Assembly (NCBI GenBank): GCA_017619675.1
Contig: JAFZRX010000007.1
Coordinates: 62,001-126,000 of the forward strand
Direction: 5' to 3'
Length of the DNA stretch: 64,000 nucleotides
Source: Bacteroidales bacterium
GTDB lineage: Bacteria > Bacteroidota > Bacteroidia > Bacteroidales > UBA932
Shown: piece after piece, positions 25,658 through 34,056 of the stretch
How positions within the stretch are numbered: position 1 is the first letter of the stretch
Layout of the letters: every line of letters starts with the position of its first letter
The notes under the pieces: generated by a model
What the model saw: only the letters and a program-made list of their open reading frames with translations
What the model was told of the DNA's origin: nothing
Databases searched by the model: none
Position numbers and translations under genes: made by a program

Positions 25658-26101
25658 ATGGAAAAAACACAAGAAGATATCAATTTCATGAAGCAGGCCC
25701 TGCTGGAGGCAAAGGCCGCCCAGGCGGACGGCGAAGTGCCCATAGGGGCCGTCATCGCCTGCAACGGACGCATCATCGCGCGCGGCCACAACATGACGGA
25801 GCGTCTCAATGACTCCACCGCCCACGCGGAGATGATAGCTATCACCGCTGCAACGGAGGCCATCGGCGGAAAGTACCTGCAGGACTGCACCTTATATGTC
25901 ACGGTGGAGCCTTGCCCCATGTGCGCCGCCGCAACAGCCTGGGCCCAACTGGGCCGGCTGGTCTACGGCGCCGCAGACCCCCGGCGCGGCTACACCCTCT
26001 TCTCCCCTTCCCTTCTTCACCCCAAGACCCAAGTCTCAGCAGGCGTGATGCAGGAAGAGTGTTCCGCCCTCGTAACCGATTTTTTCAAGAATAAGAGATA
26101 A
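25658..26101 (+). CDS. tadA: tRNA-specific adenosine deaminase
   Basis: 147 residues. Converts A34 to inosine in tRNA-Arg(ACG). Zinc-deaminase motifs HAEMIAI (HAE) and PCPMCAAA (PCxxC). The ATG at 25658 is preferred over the GTG one codon earlier on family grounds and promoter spacing. Some family members in Bacteroidota act on nucleosides, but length and motifs fit TadA. A promoter for tRNA-Gln begins 5 nt past its stop. Confidence 0.92.
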   Translation: MEKTQEDINFMKQALLEAKAAQADGEVPIGAVIACNGRIIARGHNMTERLNDSTAHAEMIAITAATEAIGGKYLQDCTLYVTVEPCPMCAAATAWAQLGRLVYGAADPRRGYTLFSPSLLHPKTQVSAGVMQEECSALVTDFFKNKR

Positions 26102-26106
26102 TTTAC

Positions 26107-26114
26107 TATCTTTG
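26107..26114 (+). promoter_or_regulatory. tRNA-Gln -7 box
   Basis: TATCTTTG, perfect consensus, 11 nt before the mature tRNA 5' end. Confidence 0.6.
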
Positions 26115-26125
26115 CGGCCTGGAAC

Positions 26126-26196
26126 TGAGGTATGGTGTAATGGTAGCACTACAGATTTTGGTTCTGTCTGCCCAGGTTCGAATCCTGGTACCTCAA
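26126..26196 (+). tRNA. tRNA-Gln (anticodon TTG)
   Basis: Full cloverleaf: acceptor stem TGAGGTA/TACCTCA, anticodon stem ACAGA/TCTGT around loop TTTTGGT with anticodon TTG, T-arm CCAGG-TTCGAAT-CCTGG, discriminator A. CCA is not encoded. Single-copy unit with its own promoter. Confidence 0.97.
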
Positions 26197-26202
26197 CCTC
26201 AA

Positions 26203-26232
26203 TGAAAAGGGCGACCCGTCTGGGCCGCCCTT
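26203..26232 (-). terminator. infB operon terminator (also beyond tRNA-Gln)
   Basis: Stem 26207-26217 with 26222-26232, loop 4 nt: 11 bp on the minus strand including one G-U, followed by TTTT. On the plus strand the same base pair is an A-C mismatch, so it should work mainly for infB. Confidence 0.7.
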
Positions 26233-26239
26233 ATTGATT

Positions 26240-28978
26240 CTAGAGTTTCTGTTTGATTTCCACGATGTGGAAGGCTTCTATGATGTCACCCTCCTTGATG
26301 TCGTTGAAGTTCTCGATTCCCATACCGCATTCCATTCCGGCCATGACCTCCTTGACGGCGTCCTTGCCCCTCTGGAGGGATGAAAGGACTCCGGTGTAGA
26401 CCACGATGCCGTCCCTGATAAGGCGCACCTGTGATTTCTGGAGCATCTTGCCTTCACGGATGATACATCCGGCAATGGTTCCCACCTTGCTGATCTTGAA
26501 GGTCTGCTTGACTTCGGCGGTAGAGATGACCTCTTCCTTCTTCTCAGGCTCAAGCATACCCTCGATACCGTCCTTGACCTCGTTGATACAGTCGTAGATC
26601 ACGGAGTAGAGACGGATCTCGATGCCTTCCTTCTCGGCGGCCTTGCGCGCCTCCACTGTAGGACGTACCTGGAATCCGACAATAACGGCGTCAGAGGCCT
26701 CTGCAAGCAGGATATCGGACTCCGAGATGGCTCCCACGGCCTTGTGGATCACGTTCACGCGCACCTGCTCGGTAGAGAGCTTGATGAGGGAATCGGAGAG
26801 GGCCTCCACTGAGCCGTCCACGTCTCCCTTGACAATGACGTTGAGTTCCTTGAAGTTGCCAATGGCAATGCGGCGTCCAATCTCCTCCAGGGTCATGTGC
26901 TTCTGGGTCTTGATTCCCTGGATGCGGATGAGCTGCTCGCGCTTGTTGGCTATGGACTTGGCCTCGCGCTCGTCCTGGAGGACATTGAGTTTCTCACCTG
27001 CAGCGGGGGCTCCGTTGAGTCCGAGCACTGAAACAGGGGTTGATGGACCGGCTTCGGTTACCTTCTGGCCGCGCTCGTTGAACATTGCGCGCACCCTTCC
27101 GTAATAGCATCCGCTGAGCATCACGTCGCCCACCCTGAGGGTTCCTTCCTGAACCAGGACGGTTGCAAGGAATCCGCGGCCCTTGTCCAGCGAGGACTCT
27201 ATGACAGCTCCGCTGGCAGGCTTGTTGGGGTTGGCCTTGAGATCCAGGATATCGGTCTCCAGGAGCACCTTCTCAAGAAGCTTGTCAACGTTGATTCCCT
27301 TCTTGGCGGAAATCTCCTGGCACTGGTATTTTCCTCCCCAGTCCTCTACCAGGATGTTCATCTCGGAGAGTTGGCGGCGGATGGTGTCAGGCATAGCGCC
27401 CGGCTTGTCTATCTTGTTGATTGCGAATACCATAGGTACGCCGGCGGCCTGGGCGTGGTTGATGGCCTCAACGGTCTGGGGCATCACGGCGTCGTCCGCG
27501 GCAACTATGATGATGGCAAGGTCAGTGAGCTGGGCTCCACGGGCACGCATGGCGGTGAAGGCCTCGTGTCCAGGGGTATCCAGGAAGGTGATGCGGCGGC
27601 CGTCCTCCAGCTTGACGCTGTACGCGCCAATGTGCTGGGTGATTCCTCCGGCCTCACCCGCGATCACGTTGGATTTGCGGATATAGTCCAGCAGGGATGT
27701 CTTACCGTGGTCTACGTGACCCATCACGGTGATGATCGGAGGTCTCTCCACGAGGTCTTCCTCGCGGTCCTCAACGGCATCCTGCTTGATCACTTCGGAG
27801 ATCTCTGCGGTGACGAACTCAACCTTGTAGCCGAACTCCTCAGCCACAAGTACCAGCGCCTCCGCATCGAGCCTCTGGTTGATGGAAACCATCAGTCCCA
27901 GGCTCATGCAGGCGCCGATGACCTTGTTCACGGGGGTGTTGTCCATGAGGGTGGCAAGGTCGTTCACGGTAACGAACTCAGTAACCTTGAGCACGCTCCT
28001 CTGGGCTGCAGCCTCCTCCATCTCCTCCTGGGCCCTCTGGGATGCAAGTTCACGCTTCTCGCGGCGGTATTTGGAGCCAAAGTTGTTCTTCTTGCCCTCG
28101 TTCATGCGGGCGTATGTTTCCTTAACCTGCTTCTGGATCTCTTTCTGCATCTCTTCCTGCTCGGCCTCGGTCAGAGCGGGTTTGAAGCGCTCGTTTCCGC
28201 GCTTGCGGCCCTTGCCCTGCTGTTGGTCACGGCCGTCCTTGCGCTGCTGCGCATCGCCCTTCTTGCCGTTCTTCTGGTCCTTGCGGGGGTTGTTGTCCGC
28301 CGCAACCTTGTTCACGTCAACCTTCTGGGTGCCGTGGGCGATCCTCTCGCGCTTCTTTGGCTTTTTCTCGAACTGGGTAACATCAATCTTGCCCAGTACC
28401 TTGAAACCGCCTTCTTCACTTGCCTTGGCCGCCGGGGTTGGAGCGGGCTCTGTTACAGGCTCCTGTGAAGGGGTCTCAGGGGTGGCAGGTGCCGGTGCGG
28501 GTTGCGGCTGCGGTTCCGGTTCCGGAACGGGCGCAGGCTCCGGCTCAGGTGCCGGTGCCGGAGCCGGTTCAGGCTCTGGAACTGGCGCAGGTGCCGGTTC
28601 AGGTTCCGGCTTGGGCTCCGGTTTGGGAGCGGGCGCCGGTGCCGGCTTTGGCGCAGGCTTGGGGGCCGGAGTCTCCTTCTGCAGGATGGAGCTCTTGATG
28701 ATAGTCTCCCTTACCGGCTCGTATTCATCTTCTTCCTGGGCCTCCTTGCGGCTGGATTTCTCAAGTATCTCCGTGAGTTTGATGTCTACCCTCTCGGAGG
28801 CCTCTTTCATCTCCAGGTCCTTGCCGAACTGCTTCGCCACGGCGGGAAGGAAATCCTCCGACACCTTGGCATTTGGATCCGCGTCAACCCCGGCTCCCTG
28901 CTTGTTCAGGAAGTCCACGAGGTCCTGCAGTCCAATGTTGTACTTGCGGATAATTTTGTTTAGTCTGATATCTGCCAT
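26240..28978 (-). CDS. infB: Translation initiation factor IF-2
   Basis: 912 residues. GTPase that brings initiator tRNA to the ribosome. N-terminal helical domain ([19 protein letters not shown]); Pro/Glu/Ala-rich repeats (about 100-183); basic stretch ([19 protein letters not shown]); G domain from [16 protein letters not shown] (about 420) with [16 protein letters not shown] and AINKIDKP; C-terminal beta-barrel and fMet-tRNA-binding domains. Last gene of rimP-nusA-infB. Confidence 0.97.
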   Translation of the reverse strand: MADIRLNKIIRKYNIGLQDLVDFLNKQGAGVDADPNAKVSEDFLPAVAKQFGKDLEMKEASERVDIKLTEILEKSSRKEAQEEDEYEPVRETIIKSSILQKETPAPKPAPKPAPAPAPKPEPKPEPEPAPAPVPEPEPAPAPAPEPEPAPVPEPEPQPQPAPAPATPETPSQEPVTEPAPTPAAKASEEGGFKVLGKIDVTQFEKKPKKRERIAHGTQKVDVNKVAADNNPRKDQKNGKKGDAQQRKDGRDQQQGKGRKRGNERFKPALTEAEQEEMQKEIQKQVKETYARMNEGKKNNFGSKYRREKRELASQRAQEEMEEAAAQRSVLKVTEFVTVNDLATLMDNTPVNKVIGACMSLGLMVSINQRLDAEALVLVAEEFGYKVEFVTAEISEVIKQDAVEDREEDLVERPPIITVMGHVDHGKTSLLDYIRKSNVIAGEAGGITQHIGAYSVKLEDGRRITFLDTPGHEAFTAMRARGAQLTDLAIIIVAADDAVMPQTVEAINHAQAAGVPMVFAINKIDKPGAMPDTIRRQLSEMNILVEDWGGKYQCQEISAKKGINVDKLLEKVLLETDILDLKANPNKPASGAVIESSLDKGRGFLATVLVQEGTLRVGDVMLSGCYYGRVRAMFNERGQKVTEAGPSTPVSVLGLNGAPAAGEKLNVLQDEREAKSIANKREQLIRIQGIKTQKHMTLEEIGRRIAIGNFKELNVIVKGDVDGSVEALSDSLIKLSTEQVRVNVIHKAVGAISESDILLAEASDAVIVGFQVRPTVEARKAAEKEGIEIRLYSVIYDCINEVKDGIEGMLEPEKKEEVISTAEVKQTFKISKVGTIAGCIIREGKMLQKSQVRLIRDGIVVYTGVLSSLQRGKDAVKEVMAGMECGMGIENFNDIKEGDIIEAFHIVEIKQKL

Positions 28979-28999
28979 ATAAACCCCTTTATGATTATT

Positions 29000-30265
29000 T
29001 TAGTCTTCGAACTCTTCGCGGAGTATTCTCATTACCTCCTCTACGGTCTCGTCCTCAAGGTCAGCCCTCTTGGCGATGTCCTCTGCAGAGAGTGCCAGAA
29101 CGCTCTTGGCGGTGTCGCATCCGATGCTCTCGAGCTTCTCGATTATCCACTCGTCAATCTCGTTGGCGAATTCGCTCAGGAGAACGTCCTCTTCCTCAGC
29201 GGAGGCGTCCTTTGGAAGCTCCCTCCAGACCTCTATCTCCCTGTCTACCAGCATGCCTGCGAGGCGGATGTTCACGCCGCCGCGGCCAATACCTTTCTTA
29301 ACCTCCTCCGGCTGCATGAACACCTTCACCTTCTCCTCAGGGGAAGATCCCATGTCTATTGAGGAGATGTGGGCGGGGCTCAGCGCCCTCTGGATGAGCA
29401 GCTGCGGATTCGCTGTCCACTGCAGCACGTCGATATTCTCGTTGCGGAGCTCGCGCACGATGCCAAGGATCCTGCTTCCCTTCACGCCGATGCAGGCGCC
29501 GATAGGATCGATCCTCTCGTCATAGGACTCCACTGCAACCTTAGCCCTGTCGCCGGGAACGCGGACAACCTTCTTCACGGTGATAAGGCCGTCGCCGATC
29601 TCCGGAACCTCCTGCTCGAAGAGCCTTTCCAGGAACTCAGGAGTAACCCTTGAAAGCACGATGTACGGAGTGGTGTTGTTCTTCATCTCCACGCTCTTGA
29701 TGATGGCGCGCACCTCGTCTGCCTTCTTGAAGTGCTCGCCGGGGATCTGCTCGGACTTGGGGATGCGGAGCTCGTTGCCGTCCTCGTCAAGGATGAGCAC
29801 TTCCTTTGACCAGGTCTGGTAGACCTCGCCGGTGAAGATCTCGCCAACCTTCTCTGAATATTTCTTGAAAACGTTTGCCTTTTCAATGTCCATGATGCGT
29901 CCCTGGAGGTTCTGCCTAATATTCAGGATACCTCTGCGGCCGAAAGAAGAGAGGGGGAATTTCTTGGAGTAGGAATCTCCAATCTCGTAGTCGTCGTCTC
30001 CGCTGTCCTCGATCACCTGCTCAAGGGTCATCTCGGCGTTGGGGTTTTCCACAGTTTCCACAATTTCAAAGTTCTGGTAGATCTCACAGGTACCCTTGTC
30101 TACGTTCACGATAACGTCAAAGTTGTCTGAAGATCCGTAGGTCTTGGCAATCTGTGTCAGGAATACGTCCTTGAGTACTCCCATCATCACAGGTCTGTCA
30201 ATGTTCTTCTCATCCTTGAAATCCTTGAAGGCGTCGATGAGAGTGATAATCTGTTCTTTTTCCAT
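29000..30265 (-). CDS. nusA: Transcription termination/antitermination factor NusA
   Basis: 421 residues. N-terminal RNA-polymerase-binding domain, S1 domain (about 130-200, IFTGEVYQTWSKEVLILDEDGNELRIP), then two KH domains (DPIGACIGVKGSRILGIVREL; PEEVKKGIGRGGVNIRLAGML). A helical C-terminal extension contains a short HhH-like stretch (GCDTAKSVLALSAEDIAKRADL). Regulates pausing and termination. Between rimP and infB as in most bacteria. Confidence 0.96.
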   Translation of the reverse strand: MEKEQIITLIDAFKDFKDEKNIDRPVMMGVLKDVFLTQIAKTYGSSDNFDVIVNVDKGTCEIYQNFEIVETVENPNAEMTLEQVIEDSGDDDYEIGDSYSKKFPLSSFGRRGILNIRQNLQGRIMDIEKANVFKKYSEKVGEIFTGEVYQTWSKEVLILDEDGNELRIPKSEQIPGEHFKKADEVRAIIKSVEMKNNTTPYIVLSRVTPEFLERLFEQEVPEIGDGLITVKKVVRVPGDRAKVAVESYDERIDPIGACIGVKGSRILGIVRELRNENIDVLQWTANPQLLIQRALSPAHISSIDMGSSPEEKVKVFMQPEEVKKGIGRGGVNIRLAGMLVDREIEVWRELPKDASAEEEDVLLSEFANEIDEWIIEKLESIGCDTAKSVLALSAEDIAKRADLEDETVEEVMRILREEFED

Positions 30266-30283
30266 TTATAGTGTCTTTAATTA

Positions 30284-30565
30284 TTATTCTTCACTTGCGC
30301 GCAACAGTTCGTCTGCCTCCTCCGCGCTGATTCCAACGGAGCTCACGGTAAGGGAGTAATCCTCAATGTTGCGGTCGAAGGCGGCCAGCACGGCCCTGTG
30401 CACGTATTCGCAGTCCGCCAGGTCGACAGGGGCTGATTCTTTGTCAATAGCCACGAAGAAGACGTTGTCATCGTCGTTGAAATCCAACTCGGCCACAGTG
30501 CATCCGCGCTCCGCCGCGGCCTGCTCCAATACTTTTACAAACTCTGATTTTTCCATAATGCTCAT
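30284..30565 (-). CDS. rimP: RimP-like protein lacking the C-terminal domain
   Basis: 93 residues (or 90 from the Met at 30556). The position just upstream of nusA-infB and the N-terminal RimP pattern (KVLEQAAAERGCTVAELDF, DCEYVHRAVLAAFDRNIEDYSLTVSSVGIS) identify it. Full RimP has about 150 residues; the Sm-like C-terminal domain that binds S12 is missing. Only 18 nt remain before nusA, so no frameshifted remnant could encode it. RimP helps 30S assembly; whether the half-protein works is open. Confidence 0.78.
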   Translation of the reverse strand: MSIMEKSEFVKVLEQAAAERGCTVAELDFNDDDNVFFVAIDKESAPVDLADCEYVHRAVLAAFDRNIEDYSLTVSSVGISAEEADELLRASEE

Positions 30566-30608
30566 TAAAAAATAGGAACCTTGCGGCCCCTATCTCTTTC
30601 ACAGGATG

Positions 30609-30640
30609 CAAAAATACTTATTATTTGCTAAATTTGCAAA
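30609..30640 (-). promoter_or_regulatory. rimP-nusA-infB promoter
   Basis: Minus strand: TTTG (30637-30640), 20 nt, TATTTTTG (30609-30616). The -33 box directly abuts the lpxD -7 box, forming the palindrome TTTGCAAA. Confidence 0.7.
30629..30636 (+). promoter_or_regulatory. lpxD -7 box
   Basis: TAAATTTG, perfect, 19 nt before the lpxD ATG; 12 bp from the inverted rimP box. At the -33 position only GATG is seen. Confidence 0.6.
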
Positions 30641-30655
30641 TAAAGCGCACATACC

Positions 30656-31645
30656 ATGGAATTTACAGCCAAAGAACTAGCCCGGATCCTTAACGGAACC
30701 GTAGAAGGGGACGAGAACGCAAAGGCCCGCAGCTTTGCCAAGATAGAGCACGGAAAAAGCGGCAGCCTGTGCTTCTACGCCAACCCCAAATACGAGCAGT
30801 ACGTATATACCAGCAAAGCCAGTATCCTGCTGGTGAACAAGGACTTCCAGCCAACGGCAAAGGTCAGTCCCACCATGGTGCGGGTAGAGAACGCCTACAC
30901 CGCCCTGGCGGATCTCCTGAAGTATGTGGCTGACAGCAAGAAGACCAACAGGAGGCACCGCAGCCTCTCCTCCCCCGTCCCCCTCAGCGCCAAGATGGGA
31001 AAGAAGGTATTCATAGGCCCTCACTGCAGCATTGGAAAGAACGTAAAGGTGGGTGACCGCAGCCGGATCATGGGCAACGTGTACATAGGCGCCGGCACCA
31101 CCATAGGTCAGGACTGCATCATTTATCCGGGCGTCAGCATCTATCCGGGAATGGTTATTGGCGACAGGGTAATCCTGCACTCCAACTGCGTGATTGGGTC
31201 CGACGGCTTCGGGAACGCCCCCCAGCCTGACGGCTCCTGGGAGAAGATAGAGCACCTGGGTAATGTTATTATAGGCAACGACGTGGAGATTGGTGCCTGC
31301 ACCACGGTTGACCGGGCACCCATGGAATCCACCATCATAGGCAACGGAGTCAAGATTGACAACCTGTGCCAGATTGCCCACAACGTGCAGATTGGAGACC
31401 ATACCGTGATGGCCGCGCAGTGCGGCATCGCCGGATCCACAAAGATTGGCAAATACTGCATGCTGGCGGGCCAGGTGGGCATTATCGGGCACCTTACCAT
31501 TGCGGACCATACAACATTCTGCGCCCAGGCAGGCGTCATAAAGAGCGTGAGCAAGGAAGGCCAGGTGCTGTTCGGCACCCCCGCCCTGGACAGGCTCCAT
31601 TATTTGAGGAGTTACGCCGCCTTCAAACAGCAAGGCAAAGAATAA
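30656..31645 (+). CDS. lpxD: UDP-3-O-acylglucosamine N-acyltransferase
   Basis: 329 residues. Third step of lipid A synthesis: N-acylation of UDP-3-O-acyl-GlcN. N-terminal uridine-binding domain (1-about 100), then a left-handed beta helix of hexapeptide repeats ([43 protein letters not shown]), and the catalytic His region [11 protein letters not shown] (as [14 protein letters not shown]). Heads a lipid A gene group with lpxC and lpxA. Confidence 0.95.
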   Translation: MEFTAKELARILNGTVEGDENAKARSFAKIEHGKSGSLCFYANPKYEQYVYTSKASILLVNKDFQPTAKVSPTMVRVENAYTALADLLKYVADSKKTNRRHRSLSSPVPLSAKMGKKVFIGPHCSIGKNVKVGDRSRIMGNVYIGAGTTIGQDCIIYPGVSIYPGMVIGDRVILHSNCVIGSDGFGNAPQPDGSWEKIEHLGNVIIGNDVEIGACTTVDRAPMESTIIGNGVKIDNLCQIAHNVQIGDHTVMAAQCGIAGSTKIGKYCMLAGQVGIIGHLTIADHTTFCAQAGVIKSVSKEGQVLFGTPALDRLHYLRSYAAFKQQGKE

Positions 31646-31648
31646 ATA

Positions 31649-31678
31649 TTGAATTGTCGCATAATTATTGTATCTTTG
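31649..31678 (+). promoter_or_regulatory. lpxC-lpxA-wbqC promoter
   Basis: TTG (31649-31651), 19 nt, TATCTTTG (31671-31678); the lpxC ATG follows after 8 nt. It separates lpxC from lpxD transcription. Confidence 0.7.
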
Positions 31679-31686
31679 CTTGATTT

Positions 31687-32595
31687 ATGAAGCAAAGAAC
31701 TCTAAAGAAAAGCTATTCCTTCAGCGGCAAGGGTCTCCACACCGGAAAGCCGGTGAACATGACCGTCAACCCCGCCCCCGAGAACACAGGAATAGTATTC
31801 ATCCGCACGGACATAGCCCAGCGCCCTGTGATAGAGGCCAGGGCTTCCAACGTTTCCAAGACAGACCGCAGCACCTCCCTTTGCCAGGACGGAATAGCAG
31901 TATATACGGTAGAGCATATCCTTTCCGCACTCACCGGCCTTGACGTTGACAACGCCATCATCGAGGTGGACAACGTGGAAGTTCCCATAATGGACGGAAG
32001 CGCACGCAAGTACGCCGTGCTGATAGGAAAGGACGGGACCCTGGAGCAGGATGCGGAGAGACGCTTCATAAACATTGAAAAGCCCATCGAAGTCAAGGAT
32101 CCCAACGGCGCATACGTAAGGATAGAACCGGCAGAAAAGGCGGACTATGACCTTACCATAGACTTCGGCAAAGGAGTGATAGGAGTCCAGACCGCCCATT
32201 GGGACACCGATATGGACTATATCTCCCAGATAGCCCCGTGCCGCACCTTCTGCTTCCTTCACGAAATAGAATTCCTGCTTGCAAACAATCTTATCCAGGG
32301 AGGAGACATCTACAACGCTATCGTGATAGCGGAGAACCCCGTTTCAGAAAAGCAGATGAAGCTCTTCCGCGAAAAATTCGGCAAGCCGCAGCTGTCAGTC
32401 ACCCCTCAGGGCTACATGAGCAACATCAAGCTTCATTTCCCAAACGAGTGCGGACGCCACAAGATGCTTGACCTGATCGGAGACCTCCGTCTTTGCGGAG
32501 GATTCCTGAACGCCAAGGTTACGGCCTATAAGTCAGGACATACCATCAACACCGCCGCGGCAAAGGCCATAGAGCAGGCCATAGGTTTAAAATAA
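31687..32595 (+). CDS. lpxC: UDP-3-O-acyl-N-acetylglucosamine deacetylase, not fused to FabZ
   Basis: 302 residues. Zinc-dependent committed step of lipid A synthesis. Motifs: KSYSFSGKGLHTGK, VEHILSALTGLDVDNA with zinc His, APCRTFCFLHEIEFL, and HKMLDLIGDL with zinc His/Asp, then SGHTINT with the catalytic His. Most Bacteroidota carry this as a fusion with FabZ (about 460 residues). Here the protein ends after the LpxC domain, and lpxA starts 7 nt later, so FabZ must be elsewhere. Confidence 0.95.
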   Translation: MKQRTLKKSYSFSGKGLHTGKPVNMTVNPAPENTGIVFIRTDIAQRPVIEARASNVSKTDRSTSLCQDGIAVYTVEHILSALTGLDVDNAIIEVDNVEVPIMDGSARKYAVLIGKDGTLEQDAERRFINIEKPIEVKDPNGAYVRIEPAEKADYDLTIDFGKGVIGVQTAHWDTDMDYISQIAPCRTFCFLHEIEFLLANNLIQGGDIYNAIVIAENPVSEKQMKLFREKFGKPQLSVTPQGYMSNIKLHFPNECGRHKMLDLIGDLRLCGGFLNAKVTAYKSGHTINTAAAKAIEQAIGLK

Positions 32596-32602
32596 CTCTT
32601 TT

Positions 32603-33415
32603 ATGAACAAGATACACCCTTTAGCTACCGTAAGCCCTAACGCAATCCTGGGCGACAACGTAGAAATAGGCCCCTACGCTTTCATAGACGACAACGTCAA
32701 GATAGGCGACAACTGCAAGATCCATCCCCATGCGGTCATATTCTCCTATGTTACAATGGGTAACAGCTGTGAGGTTTTCCCGGGAGCGGTTGTGGGAGCC
32801 ATCCCTCAGGACCTCAAGTTTGACGGAGAAATCACATATGTGGAGATCGGCGACCGCGTGACCATACGCGAATGCGCGACCATCAACCGCGGCACCAAGG
32901 CCAGCGGCAAGGGCATCACCAAGATTGGCAACGACGTTCTCATAATGTCTTACGTACACGTGGCGCATGACTGCAGCGTTGGCAACCACTGCATCCTTGT
33001 AAGTTACGTTGGCATCGCCGGAGAGACTGACGTGGACGACTGGGCCATCCTGGGCGGCAGCACCGTGGTACACCAGTTCAGCCACATCGGTGCGCACTCC
33101 ATGGTGGGAGGCGGCTCCAAGGTGAACAAGGACATCCCGCCGTATTCCCTCTGTGGACGCGACCCTATCTGCTACGCGGGAATCAATATCGTGGGCCTTC
33201 GCCGAAGGGGTTTCCAGTCCGACGTCATCCGCAACATCAAGGACATCTACGATACCATCTACTATCACGGATATAACATCTCCGACGGTTGTTCAAGGGT
33301 CGAGAACGGATTCCCTCCTTCCGAGGAACGTGACGTGATCCTCAACTTCATCCGCAACTCCAAGAGAGGTATCGTCCGCGCCAACGACCTTAACGAGAAA
33401 GGAACCATAGACTAG
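32603..33415 (+). CDS. lpxA: UDP-N-acetylglucosamine O-acyltransferase
   Basis: 270 residues. First step of lipid A synthesis. Beta-helix hexapeptide repeats from IHPLATVSPNAILGDNVEIGPYAF onward (first block seen at 4-20), VGAIPQDLKFDGE, VTIRECATINRGT with the family signature, SYVHVAHDCSVGNHC with the catalytic His, and a helical C-terminus (NIVGLRRRGF). Its stop codon shares one base with the next start. Confidence 0.96.
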   Translation: MNKIHPLATVSPNAILGDNVEIGPYAFIDDNVKIGDNCKIHPHAVIFSYVTMGNSCEVFPGAVVGAIPQDLKFDGEITYVEIGDRVTIRECATINRGTKASGKGITKIGNDVLIMSYVHVAHDCSVGNHCILVSYVGIAGETDVDDWAILGGSTVVHQFSHIGAHSMVGGGSKVNKDIPPYSLCGRDPICYAGINIVGLRRRGFQSDVIRNIKDIYDTIYYHGYNISDGCSRVENGFPPSEERDVILNFIRNSKRGIVRANDLNEKGTID

Positions 33416-34056
33416 TGGCACTGCTGAGCATTGCATACTTCCCCCCCGTAGAATACTTCGTCTTGCTGGCGAAGTATTCTGTTATTGAGCTGGAAGCATG
33501 CGAGAACTACCAGAAACAGTCTTACCGGAACCGCTGCAAGATATACGCGGCGGACGGGCCGCAGGCCCTGAACGTGCCCGTAGTGCACGAAAACGGCACC
33601 TTCAAGCTGCCCATAACCCAGATAAAGGTGGACTACTCCACCCCGTGGGTGACGCGCACGAAAAGGGCCATAGACGCAGCCTATTACAGTTCCGCATACT
33701 TTGAGTATTACAGGGACAGCCTATATGCAATACTTGATTCAAAGCCGGAGACGCTGTTCAGCCTGGACCTTCAGCTCACCCGCTTCCTGGCGCAAAAGTG
33801 CGGAATAAAGACCGAACTGCGTTTCACCACGGATTACCTCCCCGGTGCTCCGGGACAGGATTTCAGGGAGATCATCCATCCAAAAAGGCCCAACACCATC
33901 CTGGAAGACAATAATCTGAAGAAGCCGTACTTCCAGGTCTTCTCCGGGAAATACGGCTTCTTGCCAAATCTGTCGGTAATAGACCTTCTGTTCAACGAAG
34001 GCCCCGACTCAATATCCTACCTAAAACCTCAGGCCGACAGTAACAACGGCGTCTAG
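33415..34056 (+). CDS. WbqC-like family protein
   Basis: 213 residues, GTG start overlapping the lpxA stop (TAGTG). The pattern AYFPPVEYFVLLAKYSVIELEACENYQK, seen in its first 45 residues, plus SYRNRCKIYAADGPQALNVPV and PYFQVFSGKYGFLPNLSVIDLLFNEGP are WbqC family traits. WbqC was linked to O-antigen loci but its activity is not settled. It lies behind the lipid A genes, consistent with envelope glycan work. Its 3' end overlaps the convergent porin gene by 36 nt. Confidence 0.88.
   Translation: MALLSIAYFPPVEYFVLLAKYSVIELEACENYQKQSYRNRCKIYAADGPQALNVPVVHENGTFKLPITQIKVDYSTPWVTRTKRAIDAAYYSSAYFEYYRDSLYAILDSKPETLFSLDLQLTRFLAQKCGIKTELRFTTDYLPGAPGQDFREIIHPKRPNTILEDNNLKKPYFQVFSGKYGFLPNLSVIDLLFNEGPDSISYLKPQADSNNGV

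Noticed and set aside
28430..28690. Short tandem repeats suggesting a CRISPR or microsatellite
   Set aside because: They code for the Pro/Glu/Ala linker of IF-2; unit length is irregular and there are no spacers.
27371..28982. Two plus-strand ORFs of about 365 residues opposite infB
   Set aside because: Shadows of infB; their Gly/Ser repeats are the antisense of its Pro/Glu/Ala linker.
30677..31633. 318-residue minus-strand ORF opposite lpxD
   Set aside because: Shadow of the beta-helix repeats in lpxD.
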